In this document: positions 23,991-35,708 of the stretch, one piece after another
Layout of the letters: the number at the start of each line of letters is the position of its first letter
Position numbering within the stretch: position 1 is the stretch's first letter
NCBI RefSeq assembly: GCF_019175385.1
Contig: NC_083338.1
Coordinates: 88,991,777 to 89,055,776 of the forward strand
DNA length: 64,000 nt
Source of the DNA: Lycium barbarum
Lineage: Eukaryota; Streptophyta; Magnoliopsida; Solanales; Solanaceae
Direction of reading: 5' to 3'
Made by a program: the position numbers and the translations under genes
Notes under the pieces: generated by a model
Told to the model about the DNA's origin: nothing
Database searches by the model: none
The model's input: the letters and a program-made list of their open reading frames with translations, nothing else

Positions 23991-24819
23991 TGTCACGACC
24001 CAACCGGAGGGCCGCGATGGGCACCCGGGGCTAGCCCACCTGGGCACCCCTTATCTTAATTTCACATTAATATCTAGGTGAGACACATAGCTAAATCGTA
24101 CTTTATATCCATCAATCACATTAATCCCATTGGACAACAATACACTTATATCATCATTGGCAACTGTGCCCATATCAATGTACATAAGCCGATAAGGCCA
24201 AACAGATCTAACCATATACACATGTCTACGAGCCTCTAAGAAGAGTATGTCATATCATATAGGCGGGACAGGACCCCGCTATGCCCATAAATATGTACAC
24301 AAAAGAATCAATACCAAAAGCTATAGCTCCAAATGAAATGGAGCTCCGATATGTAGTCCCTGAGTAATATAGCTATGGATCAAGCCTGTCTCCCTGGCCA
24401 CCTGCGGGTATGACGCAGCATCCACAAACAAAAGGACGTCAGTACGAAGAATGTACTGAGTATGTAAAGCATGATCAACATCATTATAGAAGCATAATAA
24501 GCAACATAAGAAATAGCATAAGATGGGATATAGTAGTATCATCATCATAAGCACTTACTTGCTTTTCATAGGGACTTTCCATTTCTAATGCGAGATTGTG
24601 TACATACATCCGTATTCATATCCGTATTCGTATTCATATCCGTGCTCATTTACATTTCGTATTCATACACGTTCATATTCATATTCATATTCGTATTCAT
24701 ACTCATATCTATATCGTATACATACCCATATCATATACTTATCATTTACATAGCATACCCGACCACGAAGGTTCGGTGTTTCGCGTACTCGACCATGGCT
24801 AGGTTCGGTTATCATACAT
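23991..24819 (-). repeat. Element C 5' LTR, segment 1
   Basis: Starts TGTCACGACCCAACC and aligns with the B LTR start. It includes the hairpin block at 24401-24464 and a CATATTCATATTCGTATTCAT-like simple region at 24600-24720. Interrupted at 24820 by element D (target duplicate TACAT at 24815-24819). The frames rich in I/H/Y here are artefacts of the simple repeat. Confidence 0.88.
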
Positions 24820-27645
24820 TGTTATATCCCGTATTTTTGCATATTCGGAAAATTCGAAATAATTTTAACTTGTAAGAAATAAGGCCATAATTTGATTTTT
24901 ATTTAATATATGTGTTGTTTATGAAAATGTTGATGTGGAAATATGGAGGAAGGTCAAGGGCAAAATGGGGAATTTTGGAAATTAGTTTCGGGAATTACAA
25001 AATAAGCCTCATAAATGAATTGGGCTAGAAAAAAAAAGGGGAGCCCATTAAGGTGGCCGGACATATAGCATGGCCCAAGCCCATGAAAAAAATTAAATTC
25101 AAGACAATAAAAGGAAAGGGGCCACTAGTATTCAACACTTAGTAGAACTTTCAAGAAAACAAAAAGTTAGAGCAAAAGAGAAGGGGAATTCGGCCCTAGG
25201 AGAAAAAATAAATAAAATTGAGCCATTAATCTTGAGTTCGGAATATTAATTTTCTTGTATTCCTACTAAGCTCGAGACCCTCTTCAACGTGATATAAATT
25301 TTGAGGCAAGAAAGTACTTTTTTTGGCAATTGGAAAAATTGGAAAAAGGTAAAGATTCTACTCTTTTTGTCTTGGAAGAATTATATATATATATGTTGTA
25401 GTATATGGAAATGAATGTAAAGTATGAAAATTGTGTGTTCTGGGTGTGTGTGTGTGTGGCCGTGTATTTGTGTTGATGGAGAAGGGTGAACAAATTTTAT
25501 TTAGTATGTTAAATTATGCTGTTGTGGCCTTGTGATGTAAATAGAAGAGTAATAGTTTATGTGATTTTATTATAGTTTTATGTAATTATGGGAATGGAGT
25601 TGTTAAGGTGAAAATTGTTGTTGTTGTTGATGAAATTGGAAGATAAAAATGTGTTGTGAATGTTGTGTCGAAGGTTGGAGGTTTCAGGTGAATTATAGTT
25701 TTTGGTGGGATTGTTCTATATTTTGTAGAATGGTATGAAATGCTTTTGAATTGTATTTGAATGATCTTGAATTAGTAGTGAATATGTAAGTGTCGATATA
25801 GGCTTAAAAATTTGTAGTTGAATTGAATAATGATGAATATGTAGAAAGGAAGGCTACTAATGTTGGAATGCGTTTTAAATTGGTTTTTGATGTTATTGGT
25901 ATGGTTGTTGGTATTGTTGGTATGGTTGTTGATGAATTTGGCCGAGTTAAATTCTCGGGGATGTTAAGTACTAATTAGAATTGGATGTTAAGTACAGGGG
26001 AGATACTGCCGAAATTTCTATAGACAAGTGCTAATTAGAATTGAATTTTTAAGTACTTGTAGCTAATATTTGGTAATTGATAATATTATTGTAGATATTG
26101 GAGAGCCCGAGACTTGATTCGGGATTTGACTAGTGAGCGATCGAGGTATGTAGAGCCTACCTTTCTTTCTTTTGGAATGACCTTTTTGGAACGACCAAAT
26201 AACGTACAAGTATGCTCCTAAAGAAAAATTCTACTCCTAGAGCCACTAGGATAGCCTATGTCTTTGATTTCCATAAACTATCCCATATGGTTTGACACAT
26301 ACTTGTGATGCTTCAGGTGTTAGTAGATACGATTCCGGATGTTGTTCGAAAAATATTTGATATGGCCAAAGTTTAGATATGTACATTTTGGATATGCGCA
26401 TATGATTCTAAGGCTCCGTTTGAAGTGCTCTATAATGTTATTTGAAAGCTCCTTAATATGAATGATACTTAATTTTCAGAAAATGACCTATGAATTGTTT
26501 TTCGAATGTTTTGTAATTTAAAAGCATGCAACTTTTGTATACTAATTCCGATGGACTCGATACTTACTTTGAGCCTTCTGATATCAGTATATATATGTAT
26601 TTATTCGTCGAGTCTTGGAATTTATTTATTTATATGCATATGGTTTCTGCACTACTCCGCTCGTGCCTACTACTATGATGTCGTTCGCCGGATCCCGGGC
26701 CGGTTTTGTGATCGTGCGCACTATGTTATATTTGGCAGTATGATGTGTTACGGTTCCCGAGACCTCGCCATATGGCCGGGTACTGCTTTTATATGGCGTT
26801 ATGATGTGATATGGCATATGATATGTTCTGGTAATGTGATATATTATCATGATACGATATGTTCGGGGATTGTACGGAGATATGAAACCTTCTGGAGTAC
26901 GATGTGTTGTGGCGTCAGCGTCGGAGTGGCGACCACGTTCCTGAGCCCTATGCATGATTTTATTTGTATTATATATATTTTCAGCACAGGTTTTGATATA
27001 CTAATTCTGTATCCATTTTCAATACTTCTCACTTCGATTATGATTCGGATTTCTGTATTTCATGCTTTGCATACTCAGTACATATTTCGTACTGACCCCC
27101 TTTCTTCGGGGGCTGTGTTTCATGCCCGCAGGTACGGACGTTCGTTTTGGTGATCCTCCAGTATAGGATACATATTCTGCCACTTCGATTACTCCTTTTG
27201 ATCCGGAGCTCAAATTTTTGGTACATATCTTCTGCTATACATATTCTGTATATATGACTATTTGGGTACGGCGGGGCCCTGTCCCGTCATATGTTTCTGT
27301 CATGGTTTGTAGAGGTCTGTAGTCATATATGTGGGTCATGGGTCATGTTTGATCGTTTATGTTTGTGATTTGTGCCTTAAGCGGTCCCGTTTGTTATTAT
27401 GGCCACAACGGCCCATATGTTTGTATATGTTTGCATATCTTGGCGATGTGTATTCCGCCAACTTCCCGGATTTGATATGATGTTTCTATACGGGCGAACG
27501 CTTAAGATAATATTTGTTTTCAGCATCTGCTTAAAATATCGTATGTTAAGTTTGAATAAATCTTTGATATGTCGATCTGGTACGTAAGTCTGTATGGGTG
27601 TCCAAATAGGGCACCAATCGCGGCCCACGGGGCTGGGTCGTGACA
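24820..27645 (+). repeat. Element D 5' LTR (2826 bp)
   Basis: Very similar to 32807-35655. Specific differences: it has an extra partly duplicated GATGTTAAGTACTAATTAG-type segment at about 25962-26010, and lacks a ~43-bp segment present at about 33548-33590. Hairpin block at 27070-27132 with the CCCCC/GGGGG form of the second stem. No palindrome array of the A/B/C type. Confidence 0.93.
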
Positions 27646-27649
27646 GAAG

Positions 27650-27661
27650 TGGTATCATAGC
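27650..27661 (+). other. Element D primer-binding site
   Basis: TGGTATCATAGC, four bases after the LTR end, one base from the initiator-Met type site TGGTATCAGAGC. Confidence 0.85.
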
Positions 27662-27848
27662 GGTTTGTCCTCGGAATGACTGTAGGCCGTGTCTAGTAGA
27701 GTCTTGTTTATCGGTGTGTTGTGCACCACATCTATAAACAGGAGGCTACAGGACATTTAGGGTGTTACCTTTCTTTGAATCTTAGATCGTGCGATATAGC
27801 TGTGCTATTGGGATGACTCTTTTCTGACCGGCTGTTATGTTTTCAGTG

Positions 27849-28259
27849 ATGCCTCCCGAGGAAGGCGACGGCTGCCCAGAAGGGCAAAGCAGTGGCTGGA
27901 GAGACCAGTCAGATACAGAGAGTTACTCGGGGTCGTGCTCAGATTATGCCCGATAGTGCACCCCAGTCAGAGGGTTCTGCTACACCCCCATCAGAGGAGC
28001 CTGGAGCGGCTCCACCATTAGCTCCAGAGGATCCAGCGCCCGAGCCTCCAGCTCCTCAGCCAGGGGTGGAGGACAGGGCGATGAGAGAGGCGGTTCAGTT
28101 GTTAACGACATTAGTAGCAGGATAGGCTCGCAGACGAGGGCTAGGGGGTGAGGATGGTGACAGACGTGACAGTTTGAGGGTCCGTGATTTCTTAACCTGT
28201 AATCCCCCAGAGTTCTACGGGTCTAAGCCTGAAGAGGACCCCAGGATTTCATCCGACAG
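27849..28259 (+). pseudogene. Element D gag N-terminus (frameshifted)
   Basis: ATG at 27849 followed by CCTCCC and one extra G at 27858. Downstream the frame reads RKATAAQKGKAVAGE, matching B's KATAAQKGKTVAEK, so the extra base separates the start from the body. The frame runs through a Pro/Ala-rich stretch to TAG at 28123-28125 (CAG in relatives). After the stop it continues to [14 protein letters not shown], where a one-base loss near 28240 moves to the frame of the 807-codon ORF. The Met at 27892 is internal and not the real start. Confidence 0.85.
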
Positions 28260-30683
28260 ATGCAGCGCACATTGAGACTGGTCAGGGCTTCTGAGACCGA
28301 GTCTGTCGAGTTAGCTTCACACAGATTGCGAGATGTTCCGATTAATTGGTACAAGTCTTGGGAGCTGTCCAGAGGTGAGGATGCCCCTCCAGCCGTGTGG
28401 GACGAGTTTGTAGCCGCCTTTCTCAGCCACTTTTTGCCCCCAGAGTTGCGGCGGGCGAGAGTTGACAGATTTTTGCAGCTGCGGCAGAAAGGCAGGAGTG
28501 TCCGAGAGTACAGCTTGGAGTTTGATTCTCTGGCTAGATATGCCCCTACCATAGTAGCTGAGATGGCTGACCGGATGCACCGGTACGTGATATGGTTGGA
28601 TTGCTACTTGATTGATAGCTGTATGGCGATTGCATCGCAGACTGGTATGGACATTGCCCGGTTACAGGCTTATGCGCAAGGGATGAAGGACCGGCACAGA
28701 GAGGATCAGTCGGGTAGAGATCGTGATAGGAGGCTACCCAAGCGGGCTCGGTCAGCTGGGTATTCTGGAGAGTCTCGAGACGGGCAGCCTCAGCAGCAGC
28801 AGTCTAGTAGATATCCTCCTTCGTCAGGCCGAGGTACACAGTCTACAGGTAGACGATTTGGCAGTGCAGGGTATTCTGGAGCGGGCCAGAGTTCCAGAGC
28901 CTCGGGTTCGCACACGAGCAGGGGTCCCAGTCAGTCTAGGCCACCCATGCCTCGGTGTTCTTATTGTGGGAGGTCGCACCCGGGAGAGTGCTATAGAACT
29001 ACGGGTGCCTGTTTTTCTTGTGGCCGCCAGGGCCATATTATGAGAGACTGTCCGTTGGCCGGTGGTTCTGGTGGTGTAGCTCAGCCGACGAGACCAGCTG
29101 CTGGCTCGTCTTCCACTCCTTCAGTTATGCGCCCTGCGGGGCTAGGTATGCCAGCACCAGCGGGCCGCGGTAGAGGCCGTGGCGGGGTTTCTAATTGTAG
29201 CGGTCCTTCGAACCGCATATATGCATTGGCTAGCCGACAGGATCAGGAGGCGTCGCCAAATATGGTCACAGGTACATTATTGGTCTTTTCTCGAGCTGTA
29301 TATGCATTGATAGACCCAGGTTCTACGTTATCATATATTTCTCCCCTCGTTGCTAGTAAAATTGGGATAAAACCTGAACCTATAGAACCGTTCGAGGTAG
29401 CTACGCCGGTTGGGGATTTTATTATAGCGAGGCAGGTATATAAAGACTGTTCTGTGATTATATGTGGCCGTTGTACTAAGGCCGATTTGGTAGAATTGGA
29501 TATGATGGAATTCGACGTTATTATGGGTCTGGATTGGTTAGCCTCCTGTGATGCTAATGTTGACTGCCAGAAAAAGGTAGTTCGCTTCCAGTTTCCAGGG
29601 GAACCAGTTATAGAATGGGCAAGAAATACAGCATCGCCGAGAGGTAAGTTTATTTCATACCTCAAGGCTAAGAAGATGATCCAGAAAGGGTATATCTATC
29701 ATTTAGTTCGAGTGCATGATACTAAAGCAGAAACACCTACTCTCCAGTCAGTTCCGGTTGTTAATGAATTTCCAGATGTGTTTCCGGATGAGCTTCCTGG
29801 TCTTCCCCCTGAACGGGAGATAGACTTCACGATAGATGTGCTGCCAGACACTCGGCCTATATCTATTCCTCCTTACAGAATGGCACCTGCAAAATTGAAA
29901 GAATTGAAAGAGCAGCTGAAAGATCTATTAGAAAAAGGCTTTATCAGACCCAGTACGTCACCGTGGGGAGCGCTGGTATTGTTTGTAAGAAAGAAAGATG
30001 GGTCGCTGCGGATGTGTATTGATTACAGACAGCTGAATAAGGTAACTATCAAGAATAAATATCCCCTCCCCCGGATTGATGATTTATTTGATCAGTTGCA
30101 GGGTGCTAAATATTTTTCGAAGATAGATTTGCGTTCGGGCTATCATCAGGTGCGGGTACGGGAGGCAGACATTCCAAAGACTGCTTTCAGGACCCGATAT
30201 GGGCATTATGAGTTCAGAGTGATGTCTTTTGGGCTAACTAATGCTCCAGCAGTGTTCATGGATTTGATAAACCGAGTATTCAGGCCGTTCGTCGACATGT
30301 TCATGATTGTGTTTATTGATGATATTCTGGTTTATTCACGATTAGCAGAGGAGCATTCAGATCATCTGAGGACAGTACTTGGCACACTTCGGCAACAGAA
30401 ATTGTATGTTAAGTTCTCCAAGTGTGAATTCTGGTTAACCTCAGTGGCATTCTTGGGGCATATCGTCGGAGCAGATGGTATTCGGGTCGATACACAGAAG
30501 ATTGAGGCTGTACAGAATTGGTCTAGGCCCACAACACCGACTGAGGTACGCAGTTTTCTGGGATTGGCTGGATATTACAGGAGGTTTGTGGAGAATTTTG
30601 CTTCTATTGCAGCACCATTAACAAAGCTAACTCAGAAGGCAGCAAAATTTCAGTGGACCGATGCTTGTGAACGCAACTTCTAG
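28260..30683 (+). CDS. Element D gag body, protease and RT (807-codon open frame)
   Basis: Covers the capsid-like region ([18 protein letters not shown]), a Gln/Ser/Arg-rich linker, [12 protein letters not shown] followed by an intact CCHC knuckle [14 protein letters not shown] (residues 251-264), and protease with the active-site Asp at residue 352 ([11 protein letters not shown]). The RT follows: [14 protein letters not shown] with Asp 687-688, and [15 protein letters not shown]. The frame ends at TAG 30681-30683, where B has CAG (ERSFQELK). Gag and Pol share one frame here, as is usual for this lineage. The Met at 28260 is internal. Confidence 0.92.
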   Translation: MQRTLRLVRASETESVELASHRLRDVPINWYKSWELSRGEDAPPAVWDEFVAAFLSHFLPPELRRARVDRFLQLRQKGRSVREYSLEFDSLARYAPTIVAEMADRMHRYVIWLDCYLIDSCMAIASQTGMDIARLQAYAQGMKDRHREDQSGRDRDRRLPKRARSAGYSGESRDGQPQQQQSSRYPPSSGRGTQSTGRRFGSAGYSGAGQSSRASGSHTSRGPSQSRPPMPRCSYCGRSHPGECYRTTGACFSCGRQGHIMRDCPLAGGSGGVAQPTRPAAGSSSTPSVMRPAGLGMPAPAGRGRGRGGVSNCSGPSNRIYALASRQDQEASPNMVTGTLLVFSRAVYALIDPGSTLSYISPLVASKIGIKPEPIEPFEVATPVGDFIIARQVYKDCSVIICGRCTKADLVELDMMEFDVIMGLDWLASCDANVDCQKKVVRFQFPGEPVIEWARNTASPRGKFISYLKAKKMIQKGYIYHLVRVHDTKAETPTLQSVPVVNEFPDVFPDELPGLPPEREIDFTIDVLPDTRPISIPPYRMAPAKLKELKEQLKDLLEKGFIRPSTSPWGALVLFVRKKDGSLRMCIDYRQLNKVTIKNKYPLPRIDDLFDQLQGAKYFSKIDLRSGYHQVRVREADIPKTAFRTRYGHYEFRVMSFGLTNAPAVFMDLINRVFRPFVDMFMIVFIDDILVYSRLAEEHSDHLRTVLGTLRQQKLYVKFSKCEFWLTSVAFLGHIVGADGIRVDTQKIEAVQNWSRPTTPTEVRSFLGLAGYYRRFVENFASIAAPLTKLTQKAAKFQWTDACERNF

Positions 30684-31133
30684 TTGCTGAAGGAAAAATT
30701 AATTACAGCTCCAGTTCTAGCTCTTCCAGAGGGGTCAGATGGGTATGTCATTTATTGTGATGCTTCTGGCATTGGGATAGGGTGTGTACTAATGCAGCAT
30801 GGTCGAGTTATAGCTTATGCTTCCCGGCAGCTCAGACAGCACGAGAGAAATTATCCCACTCATGATCTGGAATTATCCGCAGTGATTCATGCTTTGAAGA
30901 TATGGCGGCATTACTTATATTGGGTCCATGTTAATATCTATACGGACCACAAAAGCCTTCAGTATATTTTTAAGCAAAAGGAGCTGAATTTGCGGCAGAG
31001 AAGATGGCTTGAATTGTTGAAAAATTATGACGTCGATATTTTGTATCATCCTGGAAAAGCTAATGTTGTGGCAGATGCACTTAGTCGTAAGTCTATGGGC
31101 AGTTTGACCGACGTGCATCCAGAGAAGAAGTAA
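30684..31133 (+). pseudogene. Element D RNase H
   Basis: Direct in-frame continuation after the TAG at 30681. Contains [42 protein letters not shown] and ADALSRKS, so all four RNase H acidic positions are present. Ends at TAA 31131-31133 in the linker before integrase. Confidence 0.9.
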
Positions 31134-32700
31134 TTAGTTCGTGAAATTCATCCGTTAGCCAGCCTTGGAGTCCGTTTGGCCGATTCTGGAAATATTGGGG
31201 TTTCTGTCTGAGAAGTTGCTGAATCATCGATTATGGAAGAGGTAAAACGACGTCAGTTCGAGGATCCTATTTTGGTACAGTACAGAGATGTGGCCCTTAA
31301 TAAGGAAAAGACTCGGTTCGAAATTTCACGTGACGGGGTATTACTGTATGGAGGCAGGTTATGTGTGCCTGACGTTGCAGGGCTGCGGCGACAGATTATG
31401 GGATAGGCACATTATGCTCGGTATTCTGTTCATCCTGGATCCACTAAAATGTACCATGATCTCAGATGTTTATATTGGTGGGACGGTATGAAAAGAGATA
31501 TTGCAGAGTTCGTTCCTCAGTGCCCAAATTGCCAGCAAGTTAAGATCGAGCATCAAAAGCCCGGCGGATTGTTGCAGGAAATAGAAATCCCAGCTTGGAA
31601 AGGGGAAATAATTAATATGGATTTCATTACAGGTTTACCGCGCACTCCACGCAGGTATGATTCTATATGGGTTATTGTTGACAGACTGATGAAATCAGCC
31701 CATTTTCTTCCGGTCAGGACTACTTATTCGGCTGAGGATTATGCCAGATTGTATATTAAAGAGATAGTAAGGCTTCACGGAGTTCCTATAACTATTATAA
31801 CCGACAGGGGTGCTAAGTTTACAACAAATTTTTGGAGGTCATTTCAGGAAGGATTGGGGACTCAGGTGAGTCTTAGCACAACATTCCATCCTCAGTCCGA
31901 CGGACAGGCCGAGCGTACTATACAAACGCTGGAAGATATGCTACGGGCCTGTGTTATTAATTTCAGAGGTAGTTGGGATGATCATTTGCCGCTTATTGAA
32001 TTTTCTTATAATAATAGTTATCATTCCAGTATCCAGATGGCACCGTATGAAGCCTTATATGGTAGAAAGTGCAGATCTTCGATTGGTTGGTTCGATGTGG
32101 GTGAAACTAAATTGATTGGTCCCGATATGATTCAACAAGCAGTTGATAAGGTGAAACTTATTCGGGAGCGGTTATTAGCGGCCCAGAGTAGACAGAAATC
32201 ATATGCAGATAAACGACATCGACCTTTAGAGTTCCAGATTAGTGACTGGGTATTTCTGAAAGTGTCGCCTATGAAAGGTGTAATGACATTCGACAGAAAA
32301 GGAAAGCTCAGTCCGCGATATATTGGGCCTTATCAGATTATTCGGAAGATAGGCGAGGTCGCCTACGAGCTAGACTTACCATCCGATCTGGATACAGTAC
32401 ATCCGGTATTTCATGTGTCAATGCTCCGTAAATGTATTGGTGATCTTTCCAGGGTATTCCCCATAGAAGATATTCAGGTACGGAGGAATTGTCTTATGAA
32501 GAACAGCCTATAGCTATTTTGGATCGTCAGGTGAGGAGACTGTGCACCAAAGATGTACCTTCTGTTAAGGTCTTGTGGCGAAACAATAACAGAGAAGAAA
32601 TGACCTAGGAAGCAGAGGACGAAATGAAGAAGAAGTACCCTCACTTGTTTCCTATGCCTACAGGTAATTTAAATTCCGTAACTGGTCATGTTGATTAATG
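31134..32700 (+). pseudogene. Element D integrase and chromodomain
   Basis: Same frame, interrupted by TGA (31209-31211) and TAG (31404-31406). It is then open 31449-32513 with [25 protein letters not shown] and GQAERTIQ, so the DDE triad is intact, and [18 protein letters not shown] C-terminal motifs. A one-base loss near 32480 shifts the frame just before the chromodomain, which reads YEEQPIAILDRQVRRL then VKVLWRNNNREEMT and has a TAG at 32606-32608 (TGG in relatives). Closest to the K chromodomain. Confidence 0.9.
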
Positions 32701-32770
32701 AATGATTTATATGTGCTATCCATATAAAGAACCTCCCCCAAAATGCTTGTAAGACCTATAAGGCTAATTT

Positions 32771-32806
32771 AAAATTCGAGGACGAATGTTCTAAAGGGGG
32801 TGAGGA
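32771..32806 (+). other. Element D polypurine tract and hairpin
   Basis: AAAATTCG-AGGA-CGAATGTT at 32771-32790 (one arm mismatch), then AAAGGGGGTGAGGA up to the LTR TG at 32807. Confidence 0.85.
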
Positions 32807-35655
32807 TGTTATATCTCGTATTTTTGCATATTCGGAAAATTCTAAATAATTTTGACTTGTAAGAAATAAGGCCATAATTTGATTTTTATTTAATATATGT
32901 GTTGTTTATGAAACTGTTGATGTGGAAATATGGAGGAAGGTCAAGGGCAAAATGGGAATTTTGGAAATTAGTTTCGGGAATTACAAAATAAGCCCCATAA
33001 ATGAATTGGGCTAAAAAAAAAGGGGGGGGGGGGGGGGTGCCCATTAAGGTAGCCGGCCATATAGCATGGCCCAAACCCATGAAAAAAATTAAATTCAAGA
33101 CAATAAAAGGAAAGGGGCCACTAGTCTTCAACTCTTAGTAGAACTTTCAAGAAAACAAAAAGTTAGAGCAAAAGAAAAGGGGAATTCGGCCCAAGGAGAA
33201 AAAAAAATTGAGCCATTAATCTTGTGTCCAAAATTTTAATTTTCTTCTATTCCTACTAAGCTCGAGACCCTCTTCAACGTGATATAAATTTTGACGCAAG
33301 AAAGTACTTTTTTTGGCAAGTGGAAAAATTGGAAAAAGGTAAAGATTCTACTCTTTTTGTCTTGGAAGAATTATATATATATATGTTGTAGTATATGGAA
33401 ATGAATGTAAAGTATAAAAATTGTGTGTTTTGGGTGTGTGTGTGTGTGGCCGTGTATTGGTGGTGATGGAGAAGGGTGAACAAATTTTATTTAGTATGTT
33501 AAATTATGCTGTTGTGGCCTTGTGATTTAAATAGAAGAGTAATAGTTCAAGATTGGCATGAAATTGGTTGTTAAGTTGTTGTAGGAAATTATGTGATTTT
33601 ATTATAGTTTTATGTAATTATAAGAATGGAGTTGTTAAGGTGCAAATTGTTGTTGTTGTTGATGAAATTGGAAGATAAAAATGTGCTGTGAATGTTGTGT
33701 CGAAGTTTGGAGGTTTCGGGTGAATTATAGTTTTTGGTGGGATTGTTGTATATTTTGTAGAATGGTATGAAATGCTTTTGAATTGTATTTGAATGATCTT
33801 TAATTAGTAGTGAATATGTAAGTGTCGATATCGGCTTGAAAATTCGTAGTTGAATTGAATAATGATGAATATGTAGAAAGGAAGGCTACTAATGTTGGAA
33901 TGTGTTTTAAATTGGTTTTTGATGTTATTGGTATGGTTGTTGGTATTGTTGGTATGGTTGTTGATGAATTTGGCCGAGTTAAATTCTCGGGGATGGTGAA
34001 TTTACAGGGGAGATGCTGCCGAAATTTCTGTAGACAAGTACTAATTAGAATTGGATTTTTAAGTACTTGTAGCTAATATTTGGTAATTGATAATATTATT
34101 GTAGATATTGGAGAGCCCGAGACTTGATTTGGGATTTGACTAGTGAACGATCGAGGTATGTAGAGCCTACCTTTCTTTCTTTTGGCATGACCTTTTTGGA
34201 ACGAACAAATAACGTACAAGTATGCTCCTAAAGAAAAATTCTACTCCTAGAGCCACTTGGATGGCCTATGTCTTTGATTTCCATAAACTATCCCATATGG
34301 TTTGACACATACTTGTGATGCTTGAGGTGTTAATCGATACGTTTCCGGATGTTGTTCGAAAAATATTTGATATGGCCAAAGTTTGGATATGTACATTTTG
34401 GATATGCGCATATGATTCTAAGGCTCCGTTTGAAGTGCTCTATAATGTTATTTGAAAGCTCCTTAATATGAATGATACTTAATTTTCAGAAAATGACCTA
34501 TGAATTGTTTTTCGAAAGTTTTGTAATTTAAAAGGTTGCAACTTTTGTATACTAATTCCGATGGACTCGATACTTACTTTGAGCCTTCTGATATCAGTAT
34601 ATATATGTATTTATTCGTCGAGTCTTGGAATTTATTTATTTATATGCATATGGTTTCCGCACTACTCCGCTCGTGTCTACTACTATGATGTCGTTGGCCG
34701 GATCCCGGGCCGGTTTTGTGATCGTGTGCACTGTGTTATATTCGGCAGTATGATGTGTTACGGTTCCCGAGACCTCGCCATAGGGCCGGGTACCGCTTAG
34801 ATACGGCGTTATGATGTGATATGGCATATGATATGTCCTGGTAACGTGATATGTTATCATGATACGATATGTTCGGGGATTGTACGGAGATATAAAACCT
34901 TCTGGAGTATGATGTGTTGTGGCGCCAGCGTCGGAGTGGCGACCACGTTCCTGAGCCCTATGCATGATTTTATTTTTATTATATATATTTTCAGCGCAGG
35001 TTTTGACATACTAATTCTGTATCCATTTTCAGTACTCCTCACTTCGATTATGATTCGGATTTCTGTATTTCATGCTTTGCATACTCAGTACATATTTCGT
35101 ACTGACCCCCTTTCTTCGGGGGCTGCGTTTCATGCCCGCAGGTACGGACGTTCGTTTTGGTGATCCTCCAGTATAGGATACATATTCTGCCACTTGGATT
35201 ACTCCTTTTGATCCGGAGCTCATATTTTTGGTACATATCTTCTGCTATACATATTTTGTATATATGACTATTTGGGTACGGCGGGGCCCTGTCCCGTCAT
35301 ATGTTTCTGTCATGGTTTGTAGAGGCCTGTAGTCATATATGTGAGTCATGGGTAATGTTTGATCGTTTATGTTTGTGATTTGTGCCTTAAGCGGTCCCGT
35401 TTGCTATTATGGCCACAATGGCCCATATGTTTGTATATGTTTGCATATCTGGGCGATGTGTATTCCGCCAACTTCCCGGATTTGATATGATGTTTCTGTA
35501 CGGGCGACCGCTTAAGATAATATTTGTTTTCAGCATCTGCTTAAAATATCGTATGTTAAGTTTGAATAAATCTTTAATATGTCGATCTGGTACGTAAGTC
35601 TGTATGGGTGTCCAAATAGGGCACCAGTCGCGGCCCACGGGGCTGGGTCGTGACA
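32807..35655 (+). repeat. Element D 3' LTR (2849 bp)
   Basis: Pairs with 24820-27645. Hairpin block at 35080-35142. It holds a homopolymer of 16 G at 33022-33037, where the 5' LTR has four. No gene. Confidence 0.93.
33022..33037 (+). repeat. Poly-G run (16 G)
   Basis: Nine A then 16 G in the 3' LTR of D; the equivalent site in the 5' LTR (about 25029-25042) has a run of A followed by only four G. Either real slippage expansion or an assembly/base-calling artefact. Confidence 0.9.
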
Positions 35656-35708
35656 TACATACCTGGCCAACCAAGGCTCACTGCTACACATACTTGGCCC
35701 TACCAAGG
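35656..35708 (-). repeat. Element C 5' LTR, segment 2
   Basis: 53 bases between D and E, including the right TACAT copy and the left CAAGG copy. Matches CTTGGCCAACCAAGG...CCCTACCAAGG in the B LTR (about 19490-19545). Confidence 0.85.

Larger units (their letters stand above)
24820..35655 (+). mobile_element. Element D: complete Tekay-like chromovirus inserted in C's 5' LTR
   Basis: 10.8 kb with two ~2.8 kb LTRs (TGTTATATCYCG...GGGTCGTGACA), PBS, gag-pol and polypurine tract on +. TACAT flanks it at 24815-24819 and 35656-35660, and excision restores the C LTR. Sequence and LTR type group it with K and G rather than with A, B, C and J. The coding region has at least five nonsense codons and three frameshifts, so it is non-autonomous. 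Confidence 0.94.

Noticed and set aside
23991..24819. Separate solo LTR to the left of D
   Set aside because: Together with 35656-35708, 38207-39393 and 51540-52059 it makes one 2574-bp LTR once D, E and F are removed with their target duplicates.
24588..24875. Frames rich in Ile/His/Tyr/Phe (also 56628-56936 on minus)
   Set aside because: They translate CATATTCATATT-type simple sequence within LTRs of the A/B/C/J family; position and composition explain them fully.
26506..27153. 215-codon frame in D's 5' LTR (shorter, interrupted frame in the 3' LTR at 34561-35163)
   Set aside because: The frame is broken in the partner LTR, spans the hairpin block and has no known domain; LTR chance frame.
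27892..28125. Gag starting at Met 27892
   Set aside because: Homology with B extends upstream of this Met; the true start is 27849 with a frameshift.
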